Positions 41,227-53,405 of a stretch of DNA of 64,000 bases are shown one piece after another. A model generated the notes under the pieces. The model saw nothing but the letters and a program-made list of their open reading frames with translations, was not told the origin of the DNA and did no database searches. The first letter of the stretch is position 1, and each line of letters begins with the position of its first letter. A program made the translations under genes and the position numbers. The stretch is from Dimorphilus gyrociliatus (taxonomy: Eukaryota; Annelida; Polychaeta; Dinophilidae), in contig CAJFCJ010000032.1 in NCBI GenBank assembly GCA_904063045.1, positions 124,001 through 188,000 of the forward strand, read 5' to 3'.

Positions 41227-44200
41227 GCGTAGTGTACTATCTAACGTCTTTTTTTCATATCAAACTGAAAAGCAATATAAAACTAATACTGTATACACAA
41301 CAAGTATATTCTTAGCACTGTATACCGTAGATTAATACATAGAAATATGAGAAACATTTAGAACACGCCTATTTTCTCTTCTGCTATCTGTTTGGACAGT
41401 ATTAAATTTTTCCCTACAAAGAAAGCCTAGTTTCATCTTTTTCATAGACCTAAGCACTTATAAAGATTCTTTTGTCTAAAGAATTACATATCAATAGTTA
41501 ATTCTGATTCTATTATTTATATTAATAGACAAACATATAATATATATATATATTAGTATATATATATATATAGATATATATAGAAAAAAATGAATTATTT
41601 CTTTAGTAGTTAACAATTACTTACGAATTGTGGAATATTTACACATTTTACTTTTATTAGTTAGAAGACGCTTATATTTTTTTTTTTTTATTTATATATT
41701 ATATTTTCTTCTATTTCCTTCCTTTTATCATTTTAACGTTCTCTTCCTCTCTCTCTCTCTCTCTCCCTTTTTCATACTTTTTAGTAATTCTCTTTAATTT
41801 TCACCAAAAATATACAAAGGAGCAACGATACTCGGTCTATTATTCACATTTTGATTTCTTTTTCTTGTTTATGTATGTATATGTATATTTATATATACAA
41901 TATATACAAGTTATTCGTATATATTCATTGATTTATTTGTTAATATATTTGTTTTTTCCTTTCTTTTCCACCGTTCCATAGTGCCGCTAGATTCGTCTAG
42001 AGATTATAGTAGTCCACGAAACTCGGGAATATCTAATCCAGCCATGACAGGTAAGAGTTTTTTTAGCTTTACATACTGTAGAATATGGTTTCATTTAAAA
42101 ACAGGATTTTTTTACTTTTACAAATGATCCATTAACTCGTATTAAGCTTATCTTCTACATTAAATCAACCCCCTCTTTTTTTTCTTCAGACAACGATATA
42201 GGATTAAAAGATATCAGGGTGGAAGATAAAGAACACGGTATGGATGATAATCACAATGATGGATTTGCAGCGCCATCACAGGTAAAAAGTTAGAATAATG
42301 AATAAATTAAAAGTGCTATTATGATAAGTTGACCTTTAGATTGGTAATATTATTTTAATCGATAAGACAAAGTTGTATTGTACAAGAACGGTCATTTTAC
42401 AGGAAGATAGAAATGAGCTATACCGGTTATAAAACCGTTCTTAATAAAGAGTGTGATATTGATATTTCCGTAAAATTAAATTGATACAGTCTTTCACAAG
42501 GATTTAATGAATTCTTTTAAATCATTGTTTTTAGCCTTACGTTGATACAAATGGATTGGAGAATAAGGATACCATGTTCTTCAGAGATGGACGAAGACGG
42601 ATTGACTTTATTATAACCTACGAAGATTTGCCAAATTCGGAAGACGATCTTCAATTCAAATTACTTCAAAAGCTAAAATTTGAAGAAGAATTGCAAAATC
42701 ATGGTATTGAATTAGAAGTAGAGCCAAAAACGGTAAATATACATACTATGTATATTAACAATATACGTATATACGTATAAATTTATAGTATATGCTAATA
42801 TGTATGTACTATATGTACAGTACAGTCGTAGAGCATTAGTTTAATTCTTGAACGTATTATTCACTAGTCCTATAAACTCTATATTAATAATTACGAATAT
42901 ACTATATATTGCATAAATTATACATTTAAATTGACTCTAAGCCTATATTAATTATTTTTCTTGTTAATTTTAGAATTCCGTTAATCAGACAACTAATTTT
43001 ATTAAACTCCACGTAACCTGGGATGGTCTTGTACGCGGAGCGGAACTTATTAAATTACAAAAGAGGCTAAAATTTGAAATGAGATCCGATTTAGAAGATT
43101 TTGGAGCTGATTGCGCAATGTGTCCCTGTTTCCTACCCAACGAAGTAATTACTGGACCGGACGATGATTTTTTTTCAGCCATCTTTACCAAGAAAGATAT
43201 GAATTTGTATGACAAAAAACCAATAATTTAGTGTATTTCGTAAAAGACTGACAATCTTTTATCCTTTGTAGATTTGATATTCAAAATGAAGAGTCATTCT
43301 TTACGAATGCTGAAAGAAGTCTAATTGCTCATGAATTTCTTCAAAGAGCAAAATATCCTGAAAATGATAAAGATGATACATTAAAACACGGAATAGCTGG
43401 TCTTGTTAACAGAGGAATTTACAAATCATACTTTCCTCTTCACGAACTACCTCCGGCAAAAATCAAAAAAAATTTACAATTTTTTGACGGTCCCGACGTT
43501 GACAGAAGGCGTCTTGTCGAAACTTGGGCTCGGTGGGGTAAAATGTTCCACTATCAGCCTCTTGACGTCATTCGCCGATACTTTGGTGAAAAGATAGGGA
43601 TATACTTTGCGTGGCTAGGTTTCTATACTGGTATGTTGGTTCCTGCTGCTTTTGTTGGCTTAGCAGTTTTCATATATGGCATATTGACTTTTAACAGTCA
43701 TCAACCAGTGTAAGAAAAACTAATATATATTTTACTATGTTTATATTTGTTTTACCCGTTTCTTTAGGAAAGATATCTGTGATACAAATGGAGTAGGAGA
43801 TATTGTTCTATGTCCTAAATGCGATGAAAGATGCACTTTTACAAGGCTTCATAGAAGCTGTATCTATTCAAAAATTACTCAAATTTTTGACAATTATGCA
43901 ACAGTTGCTTTCGCAGTATTTATGGCAATATGGGCAACATTCTTCCTTGAATTTTGGAAGCGAAAGGAATGTCTCCTCCAATACGATTGGGACGTGGCCG
44001 GCTTCGAAGAAGATGAAAAAATGCGTCCCGAGTACGAATTCAAATTAAAACCAAAAAAGAAGAAAAATAAGAATATTAGAATAAATCCTATAACGGCCGA
44101 AGCGGAACCTCATATGCCAGTATGGAGTAAAACAACAAGAAAATGTTTCTCTTTTTCAGTTATACTTTTTATGATAGCCCTTGTACTAGCAGCAATATTT

Positions 44201-45705
44201 GGCGTTATTGTCTATAGAATGATTATAGTAGGCGTCTTTTACGCAGTTCATCACGAAAAAATTCAAGAGTTTGCTGGAATTATTACTTCAATAACTGGAG
44301 CGATTATTAATTTAATTGCTATAACACTATTAAATATGATTTATCAAAAATTGGCTTATAAGCTTACTGAAATGGAGTCTCCAAGAACTCAAACGAAATT
44401 CGACGATAGCTTTACCTTTAAGATGTTCTTCTTTCAATTTGTTAATTACTACGGTTCTATCTTTTATATAGCCTTTTTCAAGGGAAAGTTCTCAGGAAGA
44501 CCTGGCGATGTTTCCACGTATTTCTTGAAAAAATACCGTCAGGATGAATGCGATCCAGCCGGTTGTATAGTCGACTTATTTATACAATTGGCAATTATTA
44601 TGACTGGTAAACAAATTTTGAATAATTTCAAAGAGATTGCTATTCCTTGGTTAGCTAAATTTTGTAAGTCTAGAACTGCAAAGGATGAAACAGAAGAAAA
44701 CAAGTAAGAATTACATTCTACTTGTAATTCTAGCAAATTTTAACCCTTTCCCCTCCCTTTCTCCAATATAGATATATGAGATGGGAACAGGACAATGATC
44801 TTCCTCCGGCTCCTGACACTATATTTGACGAGTATCTAGAAATGGTTATTCAATACGGTTTTATTACGATTTTCGTTGCCGCATTTCCTTTAGCACCTCT
44901 AATGGCTCTACTTAATAATATTGTTGAGATTCGTTTAGACGCTATTAAATTTGTCAATATCTGGAAAAGGCCTGTAGCTACTAAGGCTCAAGATATAGGA
45001 GCTTGGTACAGTATCCTAAAGTTTCTAACATTTATTGCTGTTCTATCAAACGCATTTATAATTGCTTGGACATCGGAATTTGTGCCGAAACTTGTCTACG
45101 AATTCTCAGATTTAGTTACATCAAACAAAACCCTCGACGGTTACGTCGAACACAAATTGTCTTTCTTTAATGTGTCCGATTACGACTCGGTCAACAAAAA
45201 TACTGGTCCAAACGAAAATAATTGGAAAATTGACGAAGAGGAGGGAAAAGCAAACTTAACTTTTTGCCGTTTTGCTGGATACTACGCTTACAACTCTAAC
45301 GAGACAGAATATAAGAATCGCTACGAACATACGAAATTCTATTGGAGAGTTTTACTAGCAAGGGTTTCCGTTGTTATCATTTTCGAGCATTTAGGTAAAA
45401 AATAAATAGTATTATTCTTTATCAGTTAATAACACAAATCAATTAGCCTAAAGTTTATTTTGAGCCTTTTTTTTTCTCGAACAGTGTTTCTAATAACCTG
45501 GATAGTTGGCTTGCTTATACCCGACGTTCCGGCGAGAGTTCAGCAGCTGGAAACCTACCAGAAACAATTAGTTCGTCACCTTCTCTATCAACAAATGGAC
45601 GCTGATAAAGTAAACGAGAGATCGTTGAGCGATGGCCTACGGAAGAGGAATAGTTCACGTTATTCAAACAACGCATACGGCGGAGATGACATCTATCCCT
45701 ATTAA
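39576..45705 (+). CDS. Anoctamin (TMEM16 family), ANO4/5/6-like
   Basis: Nine exons (39576-39594, 41982-42050, 42190-42281, 42535-42732, 42974-43206, 43272-43709, 43768-44703, 44772-45394, 45485-45705) give 2829 nt, 942 aa. The first encodes only MSYNSN and precedes a 2.4-kb intron. An acidic cytosolic N-terminus holds the dimerisation domain (FRDGRRRIDFIITYE), followed by a ten-helix channel/scramblase core with FYIAFFKGKFSGRPGD, DECDPAGCIVDL and FPLAPLMALLNNIVEIRLDA. All six calcium ligands known from ANO1 are present: Asn635 and Glu639 (TM6), Glu682 and Glu685 (TM7), Glu714 and Asp718 (TM8). The family comprises calcium-activated chloride channels and lipid scramblases; close matches to ANO6-type sequence (RTQTKFDDSFTFKMF, QFVNYYGSIFYIAF) lean towards scramblase but do not prove it. 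It is a plasma or ER membrane protein. Confidence 0.95.
41176..41223. repeat. (TA)n microsatellite in anoctamin intron 1
   Basis: Uninterrupted TA run of about 48 bp, one of the longest in the window. Intron 1 also carries shorter TA runs near 41540-41580. Confidence 0.95.
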
Positions 45706-46062
45706 ACTAGAAAAGAGATAGCGGTCGAGTACAACGTTTAGAGAATATGGCAGAAAACAATTCAGTCGATAAAAAGGGAAAATTGAAAATAAGATAAAAA
45801 AAACATTGTTCTATCCTTCTACTATTAATTTAGAAATTGTTCAAAACCCTTGAATAGAGTAAAAGGTATTGAATGAAAAAATTTGTATTTGTACTGTTTT
45901 TCTGTCCTTCCTCGAAACCTTCCTTTTTTTTGTGCAATCCTTTAAATTGATATCTTCATCGTCTTGTTTATTGTAATTTGTTTATTTTATTATTATTTTT
46001 TTAATAAAGAGAAAAAACACTTAATTCATAAAAAAAGGAGAAAAATATGAAACAATTTTGTA

Positions 46063-46976
46063 TTAATCCTTTTCTAAACGTTTTTGTTTTTTGGCTAATT
46101 TCTTTTGTTTCTTTCTTTCGGTTAAAACCTTAAGTCTCCTGTAGGAAATAGATATAGAATATATAAATAAAATCTACTATAGAGCAAGTAGGCAGTAATA
46201 TATATAATTGGAAGAAAAAACAATATATACTGTAGTATTCTGTTGAATAATGCAATATTCAATAAATGGATGTCAAAAGTCAATCAATTTTTAAGTCTCT
46301 ACAGACTGTATATATCGATTTACGTTTAATTAAATGATATCCTTTATTATTTACCTTTTTCTTTTTTCCGATATAGGCTTTAGAGGAGAATCTTTTGATC
46401 CTTTTTTCATATTTAATAGGTCAACATTAAATTTTTCGTTAAATTTCGCTATATTTAATGCAGCCTCTGTTTCTTTATTCACACGTCTCATAAATGCAGC
46501 ATCAGTTTCTTTTTTCTTTTGTTTGAATGATTTAGGTGTAGCGACTGGCTTCGTCATGCCTTTCAAAGTGACGCCATATTCAATTTCAGCTTTCGTTTCT
46601 AAATGAATATAGAATAAATTGAATTTCTTTCATTTGGTATTATGATCAATAAGACAAACTTTTCTTTCGTTTATCAGGAGCATTCTTAAAAGCAAACAAA
46701 TCTTTAAGCGATCTGGGAGCCTTTTGTTCCATATCCGGAACCTCGTTGATTTGTTTCGAACCTCGCCTATTAAAAAATGTTAAGCAGCCTGAAATCGTTT
46801 AAAACCTTCCTTTATATTACTTACTTCTTTTTAGCATTGGTCTCTTGGGAATCGGGGTCCATATTTTTTATTTTCTTATGTCTTTGGCTCTTTTGAGGTT
46901 TACCGATTCGTTTCTTGTTATCTACCTTTTTCGTCTTGTCTATCTTTTTCTTGTTGTTAGTTTTTTTCTTTTTCAT
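46063..46976 (-). CDS. ccdc137: CCDC137-like nucleolar lysine-rich protein
   Basis: Four exons (46976-46825, 46766-46660, 46598-46355, 46138-46063) give 579 nt, 192 aa. The N-terminus is a Lys/Asn-rich basic tract starting MKKKKTNNKKK, suited to nuclear or nucleolar targeting. The middle has EVPDMEQKAPRSLKDLF, then PKSFKQKKKETDAAFMRRV followed by NKETEAAL, which aligns with the conserved core of CCDC137 (VPKFKQRKGESDGAY in human). The C-terminus is again basic and predicted coiled coil (ERKKQKKLAKKQKRLEKD). CCDC137 is nucleolar and chromosome-associated. It is shorter than the human protein. It converges on the anoctamin 358 bp away and lies in tandem 385 bp downstream of MRPL12. The donor of exon 2 (GTTTGT) is non-ideal. 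Confidence 0.85.
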
Positions 46977-47360
46977 CTTTATTTCAATGATTTTCCCGCC
47001 TAGATTAACAGAAAACTTGTCTACACTTTTTCAAATGGGTAAAGCACGTTTTATTTTATAAATTTAGCAGACGATTTTTTGTTTTCAATTAGCGCCACCA
47101 TACGGTCATACGTATAGTGAAAATACAAGTCTGTTTCTTAGTTGATAAATCGATTATTGTATTTAAAAAAGCCGACGAAAATAATTAAAGAATATTCTAT
47201 TAAAGAATTAGCCTTGTTGTCTAATTTCTTCCGTTTTAATATATATATTAATATACTGTATATATACTTTATTGATCTACATAGATTTTATGCATTTTGT
47301 GTTCAAAAAACACAGAAAAAAGTAAACAAAACATAAAAATCTTATAGAGGTATTTTCTTA

Positions 47361-48205
47361 TTAGTCAATGGTAACAGTTCCTCCAACTTTTTCTAATGCA
47401 GCCTTCAATGCTTCGGCTTCTTCTTTTGGAATATCAGCTTTTACTGTTTGAGGTAAACTTTCGACAAACTTTTTCGACTATTTGAAAAAACACAGACTCA
47501 TTAGATCATTAACAATCAATTAAGAACATCATTTTCTTAATAAATGGTATTATTCAACTACCTGAACTAAATTCATTCCAGCAACTTGGCTCTTTATTTC
47601 CTTTATTAAAGGTACTTTCTTAGTTTCATCGTATTTCTCCAATTTAACACTAAAAATTGTTTTGACCACCTTTTCTTCTTGTTCTTCTTCTACTTCTTTC
47701 GTTGCTTGGGCAGGCATTGCTCCTACAGCAAACGCTGGTGTATCCGGTATATTAAGTGTTTTCTGTTTTATATTGGAAAAAATATTGCAATTAATTTTAT
47801 TAAATCAATTTAAAAGTTCTTTCATTGGTATTTGTTTAATTAGACTTTTTGAAATAAACGAAGAAAATATGATATAAAACACCATATTTTTTTTATTCGA
47901 TAAACTATAATAACATTTTCATCTCTTAAAATATACCTTTAATAATTCATTTAGGTCGGCTACTTCAATTAACGTCAAATTTGATATCTCGTTTACAATA
48001 TTGTGAATCTTTTCGGGAAATTTCTTTTCCGTTCCATCGATATGAGGAGCAGATAGAGTCGAGCAAAGTCTTTTCGAGGCCAACGAATTTAATGATCTGC
48101 TCAGAATAGAATGATTGTCTTAAAGGAAAGTTATTAAATAAAGAATAGCACTTACCGGCGAATTGATAATCTATATAATTGTGTAATAGGTACTCGGAAC
48201 AACAT
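47361..48205 (-). CDS. mrpl12: Mitochondrial ribosomal protein L7/L12 (bL12m)
   Basis: Four exons (48205-48156, 48096-47937, 47762-47562, 47477-47361) give 528 nt, 175 aa. The Arg-rich, acid-free N-terminus [17 protein letters not shown] is a mitochondrial presequence. The dimerisation segment ([15 protein letters not shown]) is followed by an acidic hinge (EVEEEQEEK) and the C-terminal L12 fold, with [20 protein letters not shown] and [19 protein letters not shown], ending VGGTVTID. bL12m forms the flexible stalk of the mitochondrial large subunit that recruits translation GTPases. The gene diverges from PDI with only about 305 bp between start codons. Human MRPL12 is slightly longer. Confidence 0.95.
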
Positions 48206-48510
48206 TCTTCTTGATTATTTACTTCTTTATTAACTAATAATTAATTATAACACGTGGGGTGTTATTATCAAGGTCGAGGTCAACGTGAGGAGAAGGACAG
48301 TATCGCACTTATTTTTTCATAACGAACAGCTTAAACACATAACTCCCAAACCAATTAAGTATTAATTAAAAAATAATAATAATAATAAATTAAATATTTC
48401 GAAAAAAATTCTTGGCAAAGTGATTATGTGTACTAATATTTCAGTGCGACCTACTCGACCACTTCCTCTTTGCCACGTCTACTGCTCGAGCCGATAACTT
48501 CTTGAAGAAA
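48206..48510. promoter_or_regulatory. Shared divergent promoter, MRPL12 / PDI
   Basis: A 305-bp gap separates the two start codons, so the region must hold both promoters. It contains CACGTGG at 48251-48257 and TGCCACGTC at 48471-48479, both including the CCACG core read by ATF6/XBP1 in unfolded-protein-response promoters, which would suit PDI. No complete ERSE with CCAAT at nine-base spacing was found. A T-rich run ending in CAG at 48441-48444 looks like a splice acceptor 66 nt before the PDI ATG. Confidence 0.5.
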
Positions 48511-50762
48511 ATGTGGAAAATTGTTGTTTTTTCTGTCTGTTTGGCAATAATTAATGCCGCAGACCCAACTATAGAGGAAGAAGAAAAGGTGCTAGTTCTC
48601 AATGACAAAAACTTTGATTTCGCTCTCGAAAATAACAAGCACATTATGGTTGAATTTTGTAAGTTGTTAATTGAACATGTAACTTTATCTTATTTTTCAG
48701 GTTTAGCTAAAATGTTGAGAAAAATTAACATTACTATTAAATAACTATTCTAATATTCTAATTAAAATCATCAGTTAAAGTTAATAACATTACGGATTTT
48801 ATGTTAAAAAGAATGTGGTAGGTAGAAGTTCACAGCCTGCCTATAGTGTAAATTTCACAAGATATGTACGTTATAGCTTATCACTTTTTCACATTACAGA
48901 GGATTGTTATAATATTTATAAAAGAGAGAGACAAAAAACAAAAGGTTAGAAGGTTAGCTAAAAATAACGCGTTCGGGCAAGCTAAGAATGCCAACATTCA
49001 TCCTATTTAGGATAGAAAATTAAATTAAATTTTTTTCTACAAATTAGAAATGCCCGATGTTATGGTCATTTAATTACTGTTTTATTATAGATAATAACAC
49101 AAATAGTGTTAATTACATATAATGAAACACTGTCATATTTTCTATTTAATTGGAAAAACTTATTATTATTCGTATTGATCATTCTTTTCTTCTTCAAACA
49201 GATGCTCCATGGTGTGGACATTGTAAAGCTCTAGCTCCTGAATATGCAAAGGCTGCCGCACAACTATCTGATGAACAATCTGAAATTAAACTTGCTAAAG
49301 TTGATGCAACGGAATTTACAAAGTTGGCTGAGAAGCACGATGTTAGAGGCTATCCAACCATCAAATTTTTCAGAAACGGAAAACCTATCGAATTCCAAGG
49401 TATATGACTTATTGTCAACCATTTTGTTAAATAATTATAGACAGCGACATCAACTTTATCAGTTGTTTACTTATTATCTTCCTTTTTCTTAAATAGCCGG
49501 TCGTCAAGCCAGCGATATTGTCAACTGGTTGAAGAAAAAGACTGGGCCAGTTGCCGAAACTTTAGAAACTGTCGATGCCGCTAAGGTTCTTATTGAAAAG
49601 AACGATGTTGTCACAATCGGTTTCTTTAGCAGCGCTGATTCAGCCAGCGCTAAAACTTTCTTGGAAGTTGCCGCTACAGTTGATGATATGCCTTTTGCCG
49701 TTTCTTACAACGAAGACGTACGTAGCGAATACGAAGTCAAAGATAAAGACGCAGCAATTGTTCTATTTAAGAAGTTCGATGAGGGAAAAGTCGTCTTTGA
49801 CGGTACGAATTTGTTATTATCAAAATATTTAATAAAGATGATAACCTCGATTCGATAAGAGTCGGAATGAATAACGCAAATATTCCAATCGATAATTTTG
49901 TCTTTTTTTAGGAGAAATTACTGAAGAAAGCGTCAAAACTTTTATCACCGGAAACCAGCTACCACTTGTCATTGAATTCACCCAAGATTCCGCCCAAAAA
50001 GTTTTCGGTGGTGAAATTAAAAATCACGTATTACTTTTCGTCAGCAAGAAATCTGACAAATTCAATGAATTAACCGCAAACTTTAAGGAATCAGCTCAAA
50101 AATTCAAGGGTAAAGTATTGTTTATCTACATCAATATTGATGAAGAAGACAACCAAAGAATCTTGGAGTTTTTCGCACTCAAGATGGAAGAATGTCCAGC
50201 CGTCAGATACATTGCTCTTGGCGATGATATGACCAAATTCAAATTCGAAGCCGAAGAAATCACAACTGATAACGTCAACAACTTTGTCCAAGAAGTTTTG
50301 GATGGTAAAATCAAACCCCATTTGATGACTGAAGAAGTTCCAGCAGATTGGGATTCCAAGCCCGTCAAAGTTCTCGTCGGAAAGAACTTTAATGAAGTTG
50401 CTAGAGACGAAAAGAAATCTGTATTTGTTGAATTCTACGCCCCATGGTGCGGACACTGCAAACAGTTGGCTCCTATCTGGGATGAGTTAGGACAAAACTA
50501 CGAAAATACCGAAGATGTAGTTATTGCTAAGATGGACGCCACTGCTAACGAATTGGAAGACATCAAAGTACAGAGCTTCCCAACCATTAAATTTTTCCCA
50601 AAAGGCTCAAATGAAGTAATTGATTACAATGGGGAAAGAACCCTTAAAGCTTTCGAAAAGTTTATCGCTTCTGGCGGTAAAGACCAAGGAGAGCCTTCAA
50701 AAGAAGAGGAAGAAGAAGAAGAGCCAGAAACTCACGAAGATCACGACAAGGACGAATTATAA
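48511..50762 (+). CDS. p4hb: Protein disulfide isomerase A1
   Basis: Four exons (48511-48658, 49202-49399, 49497-49802, 49912-50762) give 1503 nt, 500 aa. A signal peptide ([16 protein letters not shown]) leads into the a-b-b'-a' thioredoxin-fold series. Both catalytic sites are CGHC, at residues 54-57 and 397-400, almost the same positions as in human P4HB. The protein ends in an acidic stretch and the ER-retrieval signal KDEL (HDKDEL). It catalyses disulfide formation and rearrangement in the ER lumen and can serve as the beta subunit of prolyl 4-hydroxylase. The start is the first ATG after the presumed acceptor at 48444; three extra upstream codons lack an ATG. The first intron splits the codon just before APWCGHC. 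Confidence 0.97.
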
Positions 50763-51595
50763 ATGCTGGCATTCCCCAGTTTGAAGTTATAGTTAAAAAA
50801 AATTACAAAATATTGAAATATTGAAATATATATTTTACTTAGGTTTCGTAAAAGACTTATTTGGTAACACGTTTTTGTTTGTGCTTTCTAAAAATTGAAA
50901 TGAACTTCTTAATGTGGAAAAAAAAACAAATAAATTTGCCTTGTTTAGTTAATGAAAAAGAAACAAAACAACCAAAAGAGAACATGCATACCAATATTAC
51001 ATGGATAATGGTCCAAAAGTATTAGTTTCTCCGTTTTTATAGAATTGTGTAGAAAATAATCAAACATTGAGAATGTGTTCGTTGAATTTTTATTTATTAG
51101 GTGAAGGAATAGTATTGAATGTTTTCAAAAGAAAATATCTTTGGTATAAAGTATTAGTAATAGTATTGTTGGAATTGATAATATACCTACTTTATGTTTT
51201 TTCAATACTATTTTTATCATTTTTCATAGAACAAGATTAGCGAAATATAATATATATATATATATATATAAGCTATAGGTTTATGGTTTCTACGAAGACA
51301 GACTGACAAAATCAACCAATAGGTTAATAGTTCCGCATATATTATATTTTGCATAATTGCGATATATTTATAGTATTATCGGCGGTTAATGTATTTTACA
51401 AAATTTGTTCTATAGAGTACTTTATCTAAAAGGTAAAGCAGTACATAACAATAATATTAATCAATAAACTATACAACAGTTGGCGCATGGCTGACTATAT
51501 ACTCAATACTATCACAAGATCTCTACTCCGAACAGACTACTAGCTGAAAATCGTTCTTCGTCTGACGAGAGTTTCCTTGCACCTACCTATGAAAT
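50763..51595. other. Intergenic region, PDI to MARVEL gene
   Basis: About 0.8 kb holding the PDI 3' UTR and a short (TA)n run at about 51250-51269. No further gene seen. Confidence 0.6.
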
Positions 51596-52433
51596 ATGGA
51601 GAGAAATCAGACAGTTATTACCAGTAAGTGCAATACACTTCACCTCAGTTTCAAGTTTTATAAAATACCTTGGAATACTATAAGAATAAACTGTGGAAAA
51701 CGAATTGACACTGGCAAGGGGGCGTATTGATTAAATTACGGACTTTTGACTATCCTAATGACTAATAGGGATTTTTTACTCTTTTTGTATTAATTATAAC
51801 TAATGAATTAGCCCGGATTTTAACACATTTTTTTTTCATTTTTATTCAGCGACGACGACAACCACGACGGAGGAAAACTCTGGTATAATGGATAGAGCCT
51901 ATTACAGAGGTATTCCTGCTGTTACGAAGGCTTTTGAAGCAATCTTATCTCTAATTGCATTTATTCTTATCATGGTGGCTCCATCTTGTGTCAAGACATC
52001 GATTACAGCTGGATATTTCAAGTTTGTTACCATAACAGCTTTCATATTAGTTTGCATAGTATGGCTATTATTTCTCTGCAAATTACAAAGAAGAATATTT
52101 AGGTGTACATGTATAAATTGGCCATTTTTAGTATGTTTTACATATATTCTTTTAAATGCATTTTAGTTTAATTTTGGAAATTTCCTGTCTTTTTCACAAC
52201 TACAGATGTTTGCCTTTTACGGCATAATATGCGTTTTCTATTTTTTTGGAGACCTTATTTTGGCTGTTCAAGCCTGCAATGGAGTTGAAAAAGCTAGTGT
52301 AGCTTTCGGTTTCTTGGCCCTATTTGCATTTTTATTCGATTTTGGTTTCTCCGTTCGAGATTATATAATGGCTAGGAGAGGCTTGAACAAAGCCATAAGA
52401 GAGACAACGAACGTTGCCGAAGGAAAATATTAA
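51596..52433 (+). CDS. Four-pass MARVEL-domain protein (CMTM/plasmolipin-like)
   Basis: Three exons (51596-51623, 51850-52130, 52206-52433) give 537 nt, 178 aa. Four hydrophobic segments are plain: IAFILIMVAPSCV (with the preceding AILSL), FVTITAFILVCIVWLLFLC, MFAFYGIICVFYFFGDLIL and VAFGFLALFAFLFDFGF. The INWPF motif before TM3 and the short basic C-terminus fit CKLF-like MARVEL proteins, which sit in plasma and vesicle membranes and aid trafficking. The upstream exon was added because it joins in frame to give MERNQTVIT followed by an eight-Thr run; an ATG at 51888 alone would give 156 aa. A second ATG at 51589 overlaps the start in another frame and soon stops. Plasmolipin or MAL are alternatives. 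Confidence 0.82.
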
Positions 52434-53405
52434 AACTGTTAAAATGTTCAAAAGAAAGTTTGCAAAGTTTGCTACTGCTCATATAGAATGAATGATTTAT
52501 GAAAGCTACGGAACAAATTGAATGTCCGCTAGGGAAAAAAAGCACCATATGTACAAAATAAAGACTAAAAACTGCATTTAATATGCTAAAAAAAAGAAAT
52601 CAATTTTTGCCCCACATTTTATTAATGTATTTACAAAGTTTCTTCTCAGTTTTGCCAAATATGCTTGTAAAATGTATAAATATATAGCTCTGGTTCAATT
52701 TGCAAAGAATTCATTAATAGAAAAACATGCAAAAAACATACAGTTCGTAGATTTTTGCAATAGAAAAATAGACTTTTTCATTGTTCTACAATACACTTCG
52801 GAGTTTGAAAAAGTTTAATAGTTACTTACCAACCGAATATCTTGCAGTCAGTTGTCCATCAGTTGAACTATAGACATTTAGAGATGTCTATATGTTATAA
52901 CCCAAACCCAACAAATATCTACTAGAAATATGAATTCATCCCCAACCCAATAGAATTGAATTGAACACTTTTTAATTATCATTCATTAGACGTTTATTAT
53001 TTTTTAAACATAATCGATTTATAACTGAAACTTTTGAAACGGTACGCTTACAATTTGGCACCTTGATTTTATAGTCAAACAAACAAATATATATTTATAT
53101 TTAGTCATTTTTCTGTCGAGGAAAGAAAAAAAAAACAAACATTACATTTTTTTTTTTGGAATGGGTACACGGGAGTTTTATAGGCTTTAATAAATGAATA
53201 AGCAACGTCTTCGAAGGATTAATGTTAACAGTGATCCCAAACCACAATAAAATAGCATACATTCAACAATTTTTTTGTTAAAGGCTCATAAGTCTGAAAA
53301 TAAATTTTCTACAATAGTTGAATATAAATTTTTCTATATATAGTTTGCTTTATTATTTTTTATATTTTGTTTGCTTCTTTAATGAATTTATTTTCACTTA
53401 CAAAC
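52434..53405. other. Convergent 3' region, MARVEL gene and SND1
   Basis: About 1 kb of A+T-rich DNA between convergent stop codons, with AATAAA-like signals on the plus side near 52557. No gene seen. Confidence 0.6.

Noticed and set aside
44345-44347. Gln543 in the anoctamin as a possible loss of a TM6 calcium ligand
   Set aside because: Spacing to the TM7 pair shows the TM6 ligands are Asn635 and Glu639 in LNNFKEI, both present. All six calcium ligands are conserved.
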